DNA from: Cylindrodendrum hubeiense
Taxonomy: Eukaryota; Ascomycota; Sordariomycetes; Hypocreales; Nectriaceae
Length of the DNA: 64,000 bases
Reading direction: 5' to 3'
Assembly (NCBI GenBank): GCA_014621425.1
Contig: JAANBB010000110.1
Location: forward strand, 1-64,000
Numbering within the stretch: position 1 is the stretch's first letter; each line of letters opens with the position of its first letter. This document shows, one piece after another, positions 1-12,306 of this stretch. The notes under the pieces were generated by a model. That model made no database searches. It was not told the DNA's origin and saw nothing but the letters and a program-made list of their open reading frames with translations. Both the position numbers and the translations under genes were made by a program.

Positions 1-2478
1 GAATGTGAATGTGGGTGAGAGGTGTGTGGGCTGGCGAAGGTGGCGGCAGCGGAAGCGGAGGACAGAAACGAAGGGAGATATTTCGGTTCCGTTAGGGGTT
101 GCTGGGCGGGATCGGGTGCAGGTTGAGGATGTCGGAGGTGCAGGCGAGTTCAAGGTCGACAGATGGTGGTCGAGGGCGATGGATCGTGATACACGGAGAT
201 GCAGAAGAGAAGATGGAAATTCACAGAGCGGCGTGTGGAGGCTAGATAGGTCTGTGTTCTCCAAAAGGCTGGGATGGGCGGCGATCCGGGCTTGCACAAA
301 AAAAGATGCGGGACTTGGCCCTTGGGAAAGGATGGCGATTTCGGCCAATGCATCACCGGGTCCCGCCCCGCCCAATCAGCGAGCTCCGATTGCTCGGCCA
401 TTACGTCTTTGCTGGCTCGGTCCTCGGAGAAGAAGCTGGGCTCCCGAAGGGGAATAGCGGCGCAACAAACTACCTCAGCGCTTGCTGAGCACTGAGCTCC
501 CACCTGCAGCGCAAGTGCTGGTGACCACCTGCCCGGCCCCTCTTTCCTTGCCGTTTTTCCTGCTGGCTCGGCAGTCTCATTGGACGGGCCCGATGGATCG
601 ATGGGGGGCCGATGTGGACATTTGGCTTCGGCTCTGGGGAGGGGCGACGCATCTGATAAGATGTTCATGAATGCACAATTAATAATATCATGGCCTGGTA
701 GGGGACGTCCATCCTGCGACCTGTCAAACGTTTCTGGTCCGAGCCTAAAACGACCGACCGAAAACACAGATCACGACTCCAATATATCTGGCAGTCACTG
801 CAAGTACCTCCCTGTCTCCCCGCGGTTACAGTCCGATCAGACTGCTCCCCGTACTCGTCATGTGACTCCATGGCGCCCTCCCACTAAGCTACCCCTCAAA
901 CAAGCGGCACTACGTCTCCGAGGACATCCATGAACCATCACCATCTACCGCATTATCTTATCGTGCCTCCCTCCCTCCAGCTCTTGTCCAGCATCCCGTG
1001 GCTTGTCGGTTCCGCGGCATTCACTCCCGCGGCCGCGGAGTGGGACTCGATGAGCAGGATGACCAAGTGCTGTCCTGGCATGGGGAAGCTTGGTAGGCTG
1101 GGATGTTGAAGTCCAGAGGGGGGCCCCAGCTCGGTCAGAAATCACCGCGGGCAGTGCGCGGCGCTAGGACTCGAAGACCGTCTCCGGCCTTGCTTCGGAC
1201 GGGGATCCGAACAACCACCATCGACCAGGTGTGACAGGTTACGCGCAATTCACCATGCTCACCTGGAGAATCACCGCGGAATTTCTTTCAATTCGCCGAC
1301 CCTAAATCCGAACCAAGATGAAACCGAAATACGAACATCGATCAGGAGAATTCATCGTTCGGGGATAAGTCGTGTCGGCCTCGGGAATGGATGAAGACCG
1401 GAGTTCATTCTCAGCGCCCCATGTCCGTCATGCTCCCCATGGCCTCGGTCCCATGCCCCTCCCTTGCCTGTCCACTGTCCACCGTCCGCCGTCCACCCGT
1501 CCGTCCCCTTGCCCTCATCCATGCTTGAGCCCTCGAGTATTTTGTGATATTTCCCCACGCCCTGTCTCTTCACTACCTGGTTGGTTGTTTGCGCCTTGTT
1601 GGCCGTCATCAGAGACAGCGGCTCCGATTCGGACGGCGGTATTCAACCCCCGTCGGTACCGCCGGCTATGGCTACCGCCGAGCCCGGTTGGTTTCTCCGA
1701 TCTTTGGACAGCCAACGGCTTGGACCCTCCCACCTGCCCGCAGCCTGGTGCATCCATTCCAGCCGTAGTGACCGGGGGGGCCTAGTAATTTCGGCTCGCT
1801 TGGATCTTCGATGCCTTGGTGCCTGGGGACTTTGTTTTCGACCGCCGCCCCGGATTCCGAGGATCAAGGCGAGCGAGTGACAAATGCATACCTGACAGTC
1901 TTTTGTGAGGACTCAAGAGCGGGCCCACTACGTAGTCGGGTCCCTGAAGGGTTAGCTAGCGGAGGCGAATATTTGGAATTCACTTGCAGAGGGAACATCA
2001 TTTCCCTTCTTAACCATATGATGATGCTGATCCTCGTAAACCCCGCCGCTGCTGGAGGGTCAGCATGGATGGCCCAAATGAGGAGAACAGGCTTTGTGAC
2101 ATTTGTGTGTGAGATCGATGTGGTACGTATCGAGATCGGGCTGAGCCACATGGACGCCACACATTGACCCAATGCGCCACATCCGATCCCGGATCGACGC
2201 TTTGCCCCACCAGGGCATCGAAAAGATTTCAGAGTGGCTGTTATCTGCCTGGCTGTGGCGGCTCTGTGGCGGAGAATGCCCCGCCTTCGTGTCTTGTCTT
2301 CCCCAGGTCAACCAAGCAGGCTCCAGTGACGTGTGTCGTACATCTTTCTCTAAAGCTGACGATACTTCATTTCTAATCAACGCCCGTATTATACTACAGA
2401 GATCTTGACGCTTCGTATTTCGACACGACTTATACAACAAAGAAGAGAGCAAAGAAACCAGTTGTACCGGATCCAATC
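1..2478. other. intergenic, no gene recognised
   Basis: No open frame here has the composition or motifs of a real protein; the longest ones overlap each other on opposite strands. A pyrimidine-rich stretch lies around 1430-1530. The first 150 bases could be the leader of a gene lying off the left edge, but nothing proves it. The last few hundred bases must hold the promoter and leader of the UBP14 gene that starts at 2479. Confidence 0.5.
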
Positions 2479-5070
2479 ATGGCTTGCCCGCATTTGGAGT
2501 CGATCGGTAAAGTCGACCCCGCCAACTAGCCCTGCCTGCCTAGAGCTTGAAGCTCAAGTTTGGAGCTTGATGATATCTTCAGCTCCGGTTGGGATCGCCA
2601 GAGACTAGAACGGCTGGCTAATTCTTTGCTCGTTTTCCAGGGCTCACGTCTCCAACTCCCTTCCAATCCGTCTACCGCGAAGACTGCACGCAATGTTTCG
2701 ACTCCATCGTGAGCTCCCACCGCCCACCCTAAACCGCCAGCTCCCACCGCCTCACTGACACTTCCACTCTTTCTAGGATGATCCTGCCGGTCTCGATGTG
2801 TGTCTTCAGTGCTTCAACGGCGGTTGTGCCAACGACCGACTTCACAACAAACTCCACCATGTGCTCACGAGCCACCCCCTCACCCTCAATATCCGCCGAA
2901 CCCGAAAGGTCGTCGTACGAGATGAGCCCCCCGCCAAAATGTCTAAGCTGTCCATCGCCGCCGAAACCGAGGAGGACCGATATGATACTACCTTGGCTGT
3001 CAAGTGCCTTGAGTGTAACATCGAACTGGACAAGACGGGCCCGAAGCTTGCACCCCTCGTCGACAGCATCATGAAGGCCAACACCTTTTCGCGAAAGGAG
3101 GAAGTCAAGGCTTGGGAGCAGGAGCTGACGAGCTGCGAGCATATCTTGCTGATGCAACAGCACCCGCCGAGAAAGATCGAGCAGGGCGCTCTTGGACATT
3201 GCTCAGCTTGCGACCTAGCCGAGAACCTTTGGCTCTGCTTGGAGTGCGGCAACTTGGGATGTGGACGCAAGCAGATGGGTGGTGTTGATGGCAACTCGCA
3301 TGCCCTGGCCCATTCCGACGGTTCGGGTCACGGCGTGGCTGTCAAGCTTGGCTCCATCACTCCCGAGGGAACCGCCGATGTCTACTGTTACAAGTGCGAC
3401 GAGGAGCGCATCGACGATGGCCTGGGTGAGCACCTGGCGCACTGGGGAATTATCCTTGCCGAGAGGCAGAAGACCGAGAAGAGTCTTACGGAAATGCAAA
3501 TCGAGCAAAACCTCAAGTGGGACTTTAGCATGACGACTGAGGATGGCAAGGAGCTCAAGCCCCTCTATGGACCCGGCCTCACTGGCTTGAAGAACCTGGG
3601 AAACAGCTGCTACCTCGCTAGTGTTCTTCAGTGCCTCTTCGATATGCCCTCTTTCCAGGACCGATATTTCAGACCCAACGATGACCTGCCGATTGTCCAA
3701 GAGCCTGCATCTGACCTGGAAACTCAGCTGCGAAAGGTCGCAGACGGCCTTTGGTCTGGAAGATACTCCAAGCCCGACGCTGACACCATGGGGGAGTCTG
3801 GCATCGCTCACCAGAAGGGCCTCCCACCTGCTATGCTCAAGCATCTGATTGGTAGGGGCCATGAAGAATTCTCCACGATGCGGCAACAAGATGCCCTTGA
3901 GCTGCTTCAACACCTGTTCAAGCTCATCACCCGGTCTCAGCATTCCGGTGGCCTGGAGGATCCTACTGCGCAGTTCCGATTTGCTCTGGAACAGCGCCTG
4001 CAGTGCTTGGGATGCAAGAAGGTCAGGTACAGCACCAATGAGCAAGACAACATCTTCATCGACGTTCCTCTGGAGAAGATTCCGGTCGAAGAGGGAGCGG
4101 AAGCAAGTGCAGATGCCTACAAGCCAGTAACACTCAAGGAATGCCTCGACAACTTTACCGCCACCGAAAGGGTCGAGCTGACCTGCTCGGCATGTGGAAG
4201 CAAGGACGGATTCACCAAGCGGTCGCTCTTCAAGACATTCCCTGATGTTCTTGTCGTCAATGCCAGGAAGATGACCGTAGTCAACTGGGTTCCTATCAAG
4301 GTTGATGTTCCCGTGCTTGTGCCTGATGAGGCATTCCCCTTGGACAGCTACCTGTCCCAAGGACTGCAGTCTTCCGAGGAGGCGTTGCCCGAAGAGCAAG
4401 AGGCTAAGGCACCTGCATTTATCCCTGATGCTGATGCAGTGGCCCAACTGGAGGGAATGGGTTTCCCTCGTAACCGCTGCGAGCGCGCGCTTCATGCTAC
4501 CGGCAACTCTGATGCCAACTCGGCCATGGAATGGTTGTTTGCTCACATGGAAGATGCTGACATTGATGCGCCCCTTGATCTGGGTGGACAGTCAGGGGCT
4601 ACCGCTAGCACGGCCGACCCCGAGAAGATTGAGATGCTCGGCGCTATGGGCTTCGGCGCTCCTCAGGCGAAGAAGGCTCTCAAAGAGACGGGTGGTGATG
4701 TTGAGCGAGCCGTGGAGTGGCTCTTCAGCCATCCCGATGATCAGGGCACTTTTGATGACGATGCGCCTACAGATGGTGCCGCAGCAGCTCCCAGCAACCC
4801 AGCTGGAAGTGCGGTTCTCCCTGCCAACTTCCAACTCCGATCGATTGTCTGCCACAAGGGAACAAGCATCCACGCAGGGTAAGTTTCGTTCAAGTAAGAC
4901 GGTCGAGAATGTCAAGTTAACAATTTCCTAGTCACTACGTTGCCTTTATCCGCAAGCAGGTGGAAAATGCCACCACCTGGGTGCTCTTCAATGACGAGAA
5001 GGTTGTGGAGGCATATGATGTGGATGAGATGAGCAAGTTTGCGTATGTTTACTTTTTCAAGAGAGTTTGA
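2479..5070 (+). CDS. UBP14: ubiquitin C-terminal hydrolase, UBP14 / isopeptidase T family
   Basis: Deubiquitinase that disassembles free ubiquitin chains and so supports proteasome flux. My model has four exons, 2479-2506, 2641-2708, 2777-4878 and 4932-5070, giving 778 aa, a normal length for UBP14. The N-terminus MACPHLESI and the next exons carry the variant zinc finger (CTQCF, VCLQCFNGGC). A ZnF-UBP domain follows at about 172-250 (CSACDLAENLWLCLECG, then a His-rich part). The catalytic Cys box GLKNLGNSCYLAS puts the nucleophile at about Cys310. Two UBA domains lie at about 580-622 and 648-690 (both with MGF loops). The catalytic His box GHYVAFIR is on the last exon, about His734. All phases close and both catalytic boxes are intact. 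It converges on MAD2. Confidence 0.96.
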
Positions 5071-5467
5071 GGGAACATTATGAGCAACGGTGATGAGGCG
5101 TAGATGGTTTACTCGAGGATGGGATAGGTGGATGAATGTAGATGTGGGCTACGGCGTGAGACTGGGCAAAAGTTGAGAGACATGGTTTCTTTGAACCGTC
5201 TGATAGAAGTTGCAGAGAAAGGCACCGAGTGCCGAATAGATACCAAATATCGTACAGATCTGTCAACATCATTGTTGAAGTTGAATGTGAATAAGACAAA
5301 GAGCCCTTCGCACCGCCCAACGCCATCCCGGCCGTCTTGGCCGTCCTTTGTTCATTATGTATACTTCGTCACAGGGCGTGGCTCTAAGTCCGAACGCCCG
5401 CAACTCTCGTTCCTCCTCCTGAATGGTTGTGTGTTTTGTCCTCGTCGTCTTTGGTTCCTCGCGGCCA
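5071..5467. other. convergent spacer between UBP14 and MAD2
   Basis: About 400 bases between two convergent stop codons. It should hold both 3' untranslated regions. No gene or structured element is visible. Confidence 0.5.
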
Positions 5468-6477
5468 TTACTCTGCCAGGCGGTAGCTCACCAGGGTGTC
5501 GACGCGGTGGCTTGCAGTGCTGAAACCGCGCAGCTGGACGCGCTCGCCGTTCTCGATCTCCTTGGCGGTAGAGTCACCCCACTCGACGGGGACATCGCTG
5601 TCGGCATCGGCGTAGACGAGGACGTTGAAGGTGCAGTCGCCGCTGAGCTGGGGTAGGAAGGTGACGGAGGCGGTGATCTGGCGGAAGATGGCGGCGATCT
5701 CGGCCTGGATCTCGGGCTCCGTCTTCTCGGCGGGGGCAGAAGGCGTGGCGCCGGAGTCGTTTTCTTGGTCGGTGGGTTTGGAGGAGGACTTGGACTTCTT
5801 AACGGGTTGGAAGATTTGGACCTGGCAGGATGGTGTGGTTAGTTGGGATTCCAAGTCACTGAGGTTGTCCTTGGATCAGGCAGCATTGGCCGGACCGGGA
5901 GTAGCCAGAGAATTGATCGGGTCGAAGGGGATAGAAGACGTACATCAAATTGCCATCGCTCAACGTGCTCGCCGGTGTCTTTGTCGGTGATAACAATGAC
6001 AAGCTTAGAGATCTTGCCACCAACCATCCACTTGTCCAGCTGGGACATGATCTTCTTGATGTAGGCCTTGACCTGGTCGTCGGCCGAGACCAGCATATTG
6101 AGGCCATATTTCTTGACGCTGTGCAGCTTGTTAGTGATGGGTCAGGTACGTGTTCGGTCGGGAATGGTCGTACGCTGTAAAGTCTTCTGCTGGGTAGACG
6201 CCTCGTTGGAACCTGGGGGACGTGTCAGTCGCCGGGGCATTGATGGGGCTGCAATGGAGTGGGGTCGTACAGGATGCTGTGGATGGAATATTGGAACTAG
6301 AGAGCATTGCGAGTCCGCAGTTAGTTTATGCGAGGGCCTTGACGACGGGCCTGGAAGGGGGGCAGAAGAACGTACGAATTCGGCCACCAGGCGGGAGCTG
6401 CCCTTGAGAGAAAGCTTGTGGACCTTGGACTTGTCTTTCGATTTGTCCTTGGACTTGGACGATTCCTTTGACGACAT
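5468..6477 (-). CDS. MAD2: spindle assembly checkpoint protein Mad2 (HORMA domain)
   Basis: Mad2 inhibits Cdc20-APC/C when kinetochores are unattached. Five exons read on the minus strand: 6376-6477, 6271-6296, 6174-6212, 5944-6118 and 5468-5821, giving 231 aa. The HORMA domain starts at about residue 20 (KLSLKGSSRLVAEF, then FQYSIHSILFQRGVYPAEDF). It continues through KKYGLNMLVSADDQVKAYI and the ERWQFDV segment typical of Mad2. The C-terminal part contains FRQITASVTFLPQL and ends LVSYRLAE, matching the mobile safety-belt region. An acidic, Ser/Lys-rich loop (about residues 120-155) sits inside the last exon. The first 18 residues are a short Lys/Ser/Asp-rich repeat. Three internal exons are very short (26, 39 and 175 nt), so an automatic model could easily miss them. 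Confidence 0.94.
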
Positions 6478-8981
6478 TGCGGCGGTAAGGGGGCGGTTTG
6501 GCGATGTGGTGGTCGGTTTTGGTGCAGGTTCGGGGGTGTTTTAAGTAGGCGGTGGTGATGATGCTACGTTTGTTTACTTTACGGTTGCGGGGTGGGGGAT
6601 GGCGCCGGTGAGGGGCGTTAGTGGGGCGGTACTCACCTTCTCACCGAGGCTCACCGAGCGACCTGCCGCGGTGGATCCCGGCATTTGACATGTCCACCAT
6701 TTCCATCTGGTTGCCGTGTAAGTCGTCAGCATTGCTAGGCAGGCCACAGCCTGGAGCTTGGCTTGCCTCTCATGAATGAATTGTATCAGATCGCTTTACT
6801 TGATTGAATGTAAATGTTATAATGGAATCCCAGTCGCATGCATACGCTCCATTGTAGTTGTAACCTGACGTAAACACGATGTGAGCTGTCGGGAAATAGA
6901 TTGAATGTCAACCTGAAAAAATTCCTACTCATCAAAACAAACGGATAATTTGATGCTATTCAACCAACCCCAAATTTCCCCACGCCTTCGAGCCCTCACA
7001 TTCTACTGCATTCAATAACAAATTCCACAACACCACCTCTACCATGGGCAACTCAACCCTGTCAGAACCTGCGAGAATCATGCGTATTACACTGACAGAC
7101 AAGGATATTCTTGACTCTTTACACCTCTGGAGGATTAATTTGATTTCATCTGCTCTATGTCAGATAATGAAACGGAACAAATTGAGAATTTTGGTCAAGC
7201 ACAAATAGCATGCGATGTAGGTTGTCTCAAGCCTAGAAGCGTGCAATTTTGGCGAAGATTTGACTGGGTATACTCTGAATCTTGACGCGAGTTTTATGTA
7301 TCCGATGAACCGAAGTGACGCAGACATTATGGAGATACTACATGCAGCTGTGTGTGCAATCAACTCGGATGGTAATGCACAACGGCGGAGCCAAACCAAC
7401 ATTCGATTCTGAAGGAGGCAGTGTTGGCCAAGATAAAGTAGCATTGATTCCTTCAAGTGGGGTTCAGCTGCATTCAGTAGATCTTTTGGTAGGATCATTT
7501 AACCAGTGACAGTGCGCCTCGTGCGTTGTGCCCAGTGACTGTTCCCCATGCCCCATAAGTTGTCGTTGATTGTCGATATATATCTAGACTAACTCAACTT
7601 GTGCAGAGCTATTTGATCGTCTTGTCGAGGTGTGACGTTTCCTTGATTCCAAAACGTTGTGGGCAGTGTTTAGTGCCTGGACATCTATATCACAGAGAGC
7701 CGCGGGCTCCGCAGAGTTGACGTGGGCCGAGGTCTCCATCAGAACTTTTTTGGCAGGAAGGATTGCTGCACTGTCGGTTTGACTAGTGATGCTGCGAACG
7801 CCATAGTTGTTTTAGACCTTGATGAACATCCCCGACACTGGAACCGGGATGTTACTCCTCTCTGTAAAGCCAACGAGTCTTGCCTCTCCTCGGATCATTA
7901 TATCGTCTGAGGATCACTTTCATCCCATACTCTCTTTTATGAGCCTATCAACACGGCGAGAGCTGTACGTAATGGCTGGCGAAAGGGGCTCTCACATGCC
8001 GCAAGCCGGCCATTTTCAATGGCGTGCGTAGCGTCTAAGTGTGAATGCAACCCCCTTCCATCCTCTTGGGGCTCCTTAGATTGAGGCTATGGCATGTGGC
8101 AGTGCACGCGCCAGGACCTGCCATGCATGGAATGCATGGTTTATTCATATCCCCAGGGCGGGTACTGCAGGTAATTGGCACAAAGGAGTCGTCGAAACAG
8201 AATGCCGCTTACTTGTCTCAGGGGAGCGTTCTAAAACAGAAGGTGGCTTCTGAAACGGGACGCTGGCAAGGCTGCGAGCTAGTGTGTGAAGACCAAAATT
8301 CGGGCCTACTCCATCACCGACGCGCCAGTTGGCTTAGGGGGCATCCTCATTTGGCACGCTGCAGGCGATATAAATTGAGATGCAGGTATGGACGAGGGCC
8401 CCCCCCGAATCCACCAGCCAATGGGCTAACAAGAAGCCATTCTCGCCGCGCCGGGATGGGCTGGAGAATGGCCAATTGCCAGAATCCGAGGCAGAGGAGC
8501 ATCAACCATGCAGGTCGGCGATGAGTCGACAAGGGTCATCGTCGATCACTGCCCCACAATCGGACATGGCCCATGCCGGACAATGTCGTGTCCTAGCCAA
8601 TGACGGGCGAGAAACTCGGAACATCAGCTAAACATCGCCATTGTTTGATCCTTCTCATCATCTAGAGTGGCAGCAGCCTAAGAAGGCCCCGAATCAACGC
8701 CGCATACAGCGTCGTCCATAATCTCGTTCATCCCGACTTTGTAACATCACATGTCAGTGTTGTTTCGTAGATGGGTCCTTGTTTCTTCTTCCCACCTCAT
8801 GGCCCGAGTGGCTTTTAAGCATATGAAATGCGGTCCAAGTTAAATATTGGCCTGGCGGGCCCCAAGTGACTCGTGCTCTACGTAGTTCTCTTCAAGTATT
8901 TGCTTGGTTGGTTGGTTTTTATTCATTCTTGTTCGTTTCGTCACTCTTTATTTAACCAGTCCATTCTTTCATTTCGCTCAA
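6478..8981. other. intergenic, no gene recognised
   Basis: About 2.5 kb with only short, overlapping frames of poor coding character. It contains the MAD2 promoter on its left and the promoter of the GH64 glucanase on its right. A perfect 8-bp palindrome lies at 8121-8139. I see no RNA gene. Confidence 0.45.
8121..8139. repeat. short inverted repeat CCATGCAT-3-ATGCATGG
   Basis: Two perfect 8-bp arms separated by three bases, in the spacer upstream of the GH64 gene. It could be a protein-binding palindrome or chance. No function can be assigned. Confidence 0.3.
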
Positions 8982-10325
8982 ATGCGTCCATTCTTTTTCA
9001 TTGCCGCCCTGGTCGGCGTGGCTACCTGCCATCCCACTCTCAAGTTTGCCAGAGGCAATTTAACCCCAGAAGGATTTACCAAGATTCACCCTGGGGGCAT
9101 CGATGATGTCGAGGTCACAGAAGAAAACACCCTCAACAGCACCACCTTCGCCAACAGCACCCATGGCGCCGTCCGGCGAGATGTGATCGGCGCCAAGCTG
9201 CCTCTCAAGTTCGTCAACAACTACAGTGGCGGCCCACTCAATGCCTACATCTCCGGACTGGACTCCAACGGTGCTGTCGTATTCGTTGCTACCGACGGGT
9301 CCTTGATCTACCCTATTTCCGCTGGCTCCACGGTCCCCGTCCCAGTTACCGAGATCATTGCAATTCCAATCGATACGTCTGGTGAAACGATTGAATTCAA
9401 CCTGCCCATTGAGATGAGTTCTGGACGCATCTACTTTGCCGAGGGTGAATTGTCGTTTTACACGGTCAACACTGGCAACGGCGATGGCTTGGTCCAGCCG
9501 TCCGTTACAAACCTCCAGGATGCAAGCGCTGCTATCAACTGGGGCTTCGTTGAGTTCACTTACACTGGTGGTGTCATCTATGCCAACATTAGTTACGTTG
9601 ACTTTGTTGGCATGATTCTGGGCATGTTGCTATCAGTCACCGACGGCACCACCCAGAGCGCAGCGGGACTCCAGGCTAACAGCGTCGCCGACATCTGCAA
9701 CGACTTGGTAACACAGGGTGCTGACGGATACCCGTGGAGTTCCATGTGCCTCGCCAATTCTGCAGGAACTCCTATCCGAGTCTTGTCACCTGGCAACTAC
9801 TACGGGCTCAACCCCGATGGCTTTACAAGCTACTGGACTAGCTACGTTGACCAGGTCTGGAGCACCTACACCAACTCACCCTTGACGATCAAGACGCAGA
9901 CGGGTGCCGGAGACGTCAGCTGCCAGGTGTCGGGAGACGAATTGGTCTGCAACGGTGACAACCGTGGATACGCCAAGCCCGCCGCCAACGACATCTGGGG
10001 CTGCAACACCGGACCTTTCGCCATTATCGAGGGTGACAACGACATTCACAAGGCTATAGTGCCGCGTCTCTGCGCCGCATTTGTCCGCTCCACTCTGCTT
10101 CTCGAAGGAGGCAACGTGCAGCCGAGCCTTGGCGGCGATTCGTACTACACAGTCGATCCTACCAGCCACTACAGCCGCGTCATTCATAAGTATGAGGTGG
10201 ATGGCAAGGGATATGCTTTCCCATACGACGATGTCAACCCGGATGGCAATGAGAATGCCTCGGGTACTGTTTCGTCTGGAAACGCCGAAAGTCTGACTAT
10301 TTATATTGGCGCTCCGCCTTCTTAG
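8982..10325 (+). CDS. secreted glucan endo-1,3-beta-glucosidase, GH64 (thaumatin-like)
   Basis: Single exon, 447 aa. GH64 enzymes hydrolyse beta-1,3-glucan in fungal walls or plant callose. I chose the ATG at 8982 because it gives a clean signal peptide (MRPFFFIAALVGVATCHP). The frame stays open to 8904, but that would bury the signal. Residues 17-66 look like a propeptide ending in a Kex2-type Arg-Arg (GAVRRD, 65-66). The mature part begins LPLKFVNNYSGGPLNAYISGLDSNG, as in GH64. It continues with INWGFVEFTY, the SYVDFVGM segment, NYYGLNPDGFTSYW and the C-terminal SHYSRVIHKYEVDGKGYAFPYDDVNP, all family hallmarks. Several Asn-X-Ser/Thr sites are present. Role in own-wall remodelling versus attack on other fungi cannot be decided here. 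Confidence 0.9.
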   Translation: MRPFFFIAALVGVATCHPTLKFARGNLTPEGFTKIHPGGIDDVEVTEENTLNSTTFANSTHGAVRRDVIGAKLPLKFVNNYSGGPLNAYISGLDSNGAVVFVATDGSLIYPISAGSTVPVPVTEIIAIPIDTSGETIEFNLPIEMSSGRIYFAEGELSFYTVNTGNGDGLVQPSVTNLQDASAAINWGFVEFTYTGGVIYANISYVDFVGMILGMLLSVTDGTTQSAAGLQANSVADICNDLVTQGADGYPWSSMCLANSAGTPIRVLSPGNYYGLNPDGFTSYWTSYVDQVWSTYTNSPLTIKTQTGAGDVSCQVSGDELVCNGDNRGYAKPAANDIWGCNTGPFAIIEGDNDIHKAIVPRLCAAFVRSTLLLEGGNVQPSLGGDSYYTVDPTSHYSRVIHKYEVDGKGYAFPYDDVNPDGNENASGTVSSGNAESLTIYIGAPPS

Positions 10326-11937
10326 TAGAGCTTTTCACTCAGCATATATTTGGATATTACCCGAGTCTGGATTCGGGTTGTGAATATATTTTCTTCAACA
10401 ATTTTGATAGTTTCGTCAATTATTTGCCATGTCTCTGTGGTTCAACCCGCTTCAATCTACTGCATGATACACGTTACTGCTGCTGTATAATACGTTCTCT
10501 TGTGTTCGTCAGTTTGCAAATCGCAAGCATAAAGAAAGAAATTACTGAGTGGTCTGTTTAATGGAACCATACGTCTTACTTCGCTACTAGAAATTATTTC
10601 CTAGCCTGCTCCTTTGCTTCGTTACTCTGTCGGCCTCGTAGCTCAGAATTTCAGTCTGTTCTTAACTATACTGACTTCGCCATGTAAGCAAGATAAGAGG
10701 CCGAGGTCAGTTGTCTTGACCGGGAGAACTTTGTGGTCATTCGAGACATACTCGCCAGGCAAGAATAAGTGCTGAGAATACTGACACGCAAAATTATCAA
10801 CACTGGTACTAAACAGTCACGAATCTTGATTTAGAAACACAAGATGAAGTGTCTGTTGGCAGAATCCCATAAAATGCTTGCAATAGTTGAAGAAGGCATT
10901 ATGGGGCGCCAGTAATGTATTGGTATCCGACTCAGAAGTTGCAGGGTTGAGGTCAAATGTGAATTTGAAGAAGTGTAAGGCATTGTCCAGTAATAATTCA
11001 CCCCGAGGACCAGGATATGATTTTCTGGATGGACGGCTGGGACATCAATAATTGTCCCCTCGCTATCCTTAGGTTGTCTGCAATCTAAGAGCACATTAGA
11101 GCTATCGCTTCTGGCCCATTCAAAACGGCCGAGGTCTTCTTAACTGTTGTTACTGACGATATCCCAATATTCATCGTGAGACTCTCCTAGAATGAGTATA
11201 TACTCAAGCTGTTCGTGTGCTTCAGAAATTCCTCATTGATCGGTCGAGCAGAGACCACGTTAGTTGTCACATCGGCAATGCATGATCGCGACAACATGAC
11301 TCCAGAGACAGTTAGGATTTCAAAATGTAGACATAATTAGAATCCCTGTGTAGAGAGTAGCGAGGGAAAAATACATCGGGTGCGGTCTTGGAGCTCTGCT
11401 ACATCACTTTTCTGGATCCTCATAAGAAATAGATTGACGCGTTTGAACGTGAAGTGGATTCTGATGAACATGACTTGCTATATCTGCGTTTCCAGCATCG
11501 AGTAACTTAAGCTTGGGTTATTCTCCCGGGCATACCGATTTTATTACCGTAGAAACGTGATCAAAATTAGCATCATTACCCCATGCATATAAGCACTTCT
11601 GCACAGCTGCATCACAAGGAACAAAGTGAACAGGGATATTAACTGGTTGATGTGTTCGAAGGAGCCACTACCCTGGAGTCCTTGAGTTTAGGAACCAGGG
11701 ATCTGCGAATTAGAGAAATGTTTTGTTTTCATATTGATTTTGAGGGTATATATATAAGGAGTGAACATAATTAGCAAACCATGTTCTTAAATTCCTTTCT
11801 AAATGATCATAATGTCGTCCCGACTCCAAGTTCCACCCTGGTGTCAATTTTCCCCACCACATCGCAATCTCATATTCCATGATACAGTAATCGATGATTT
11901 AAACGAGTATTGGTAAATTGGCGTCGAACCCGATGAA
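10326..11937. other. intergenic, AT-rich, no gene recognised
   Basis: About 1.6 kb of AT-rich sequence between the GH64 and thioredoxin 3' ends, which converge. The only frame above 80 codons (10831-11094, minus) has no recognisable features. Both 3' untranslated regions lie at the edges. Confidence 0.45.
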
Positions 11938-12306
11938 TCATAGGGCAGACTCGGCGCGAGCCTTGGCGAGACCACCGAGTTTCTCGGCGGCAGCGCGAAG
12001 GGATGGGAGATCGGCGCCTCGGATCACGGGCTTGCCATTGACGGCGACTTGCTTGCCGTCTTTGAAGAAGAGGAATGTAGGCATGGCGGTGATGTTGTAG
12101 GCAGCGGCGATCTCCTGGGCTTCGTCGACGTCAACCTTGACGAATGCCAGGGAGTTCGGGACGCTGTGGGTTTCTGAGAGGCCGTTGTATATGGGCGAAA
12201 TCTGCTTGCAAGGCCCACACCACGTGGCGGTGAAATCAATAGCAACGTAGGTGTTGGCGTCGAAGACAGCCTGCAACTCGGCGGTGGAGGAGATTTGCTG
12301 AACCAT
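11938..12306 (-). CDS. thioredoxin
   Basis: Small disulfide reductase, 122 aa from the ATG at 12306. The redox motif WCGPC is at residues 29-33. The protein begins with the beta1-alpha1 region SSTAELQAVFDANTYVAIDFTATWCGPC and continues with FVKVDVDEAQEIAAAY. The cis-Pro loop is NITAMPTFLFFKDGK. The length and the start a few residues before the first helix fit a cytosolic thioredoxin. The frame is open further upstream to an ATG at 12468, which would add 54 residues rich in Ser/Pro/Gln (MHVSNVFWKI...). That could be a mitochondrial leader or simply untranslated leader, and I prefer the short form. No intron is needed. Confidence 0.92.
   Translation of the reverse strand: MVQQISSTAELQAVFDANTYVAIDFTATWCGPCKQISPIYNGLSETHSVPNSLAFVKVDVDEAQEIAAAYNITAMPTFLFFKDGKQVAVNGKPVIRGADLPSLRAAAEKLGGLAKARAESAL

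Noticed and set aside
3215..4546. 443-codon minus-strand frame
   Set aside because: Lies wholly antisense to the catalytic domain of UBP14; shadow of its codon bias.
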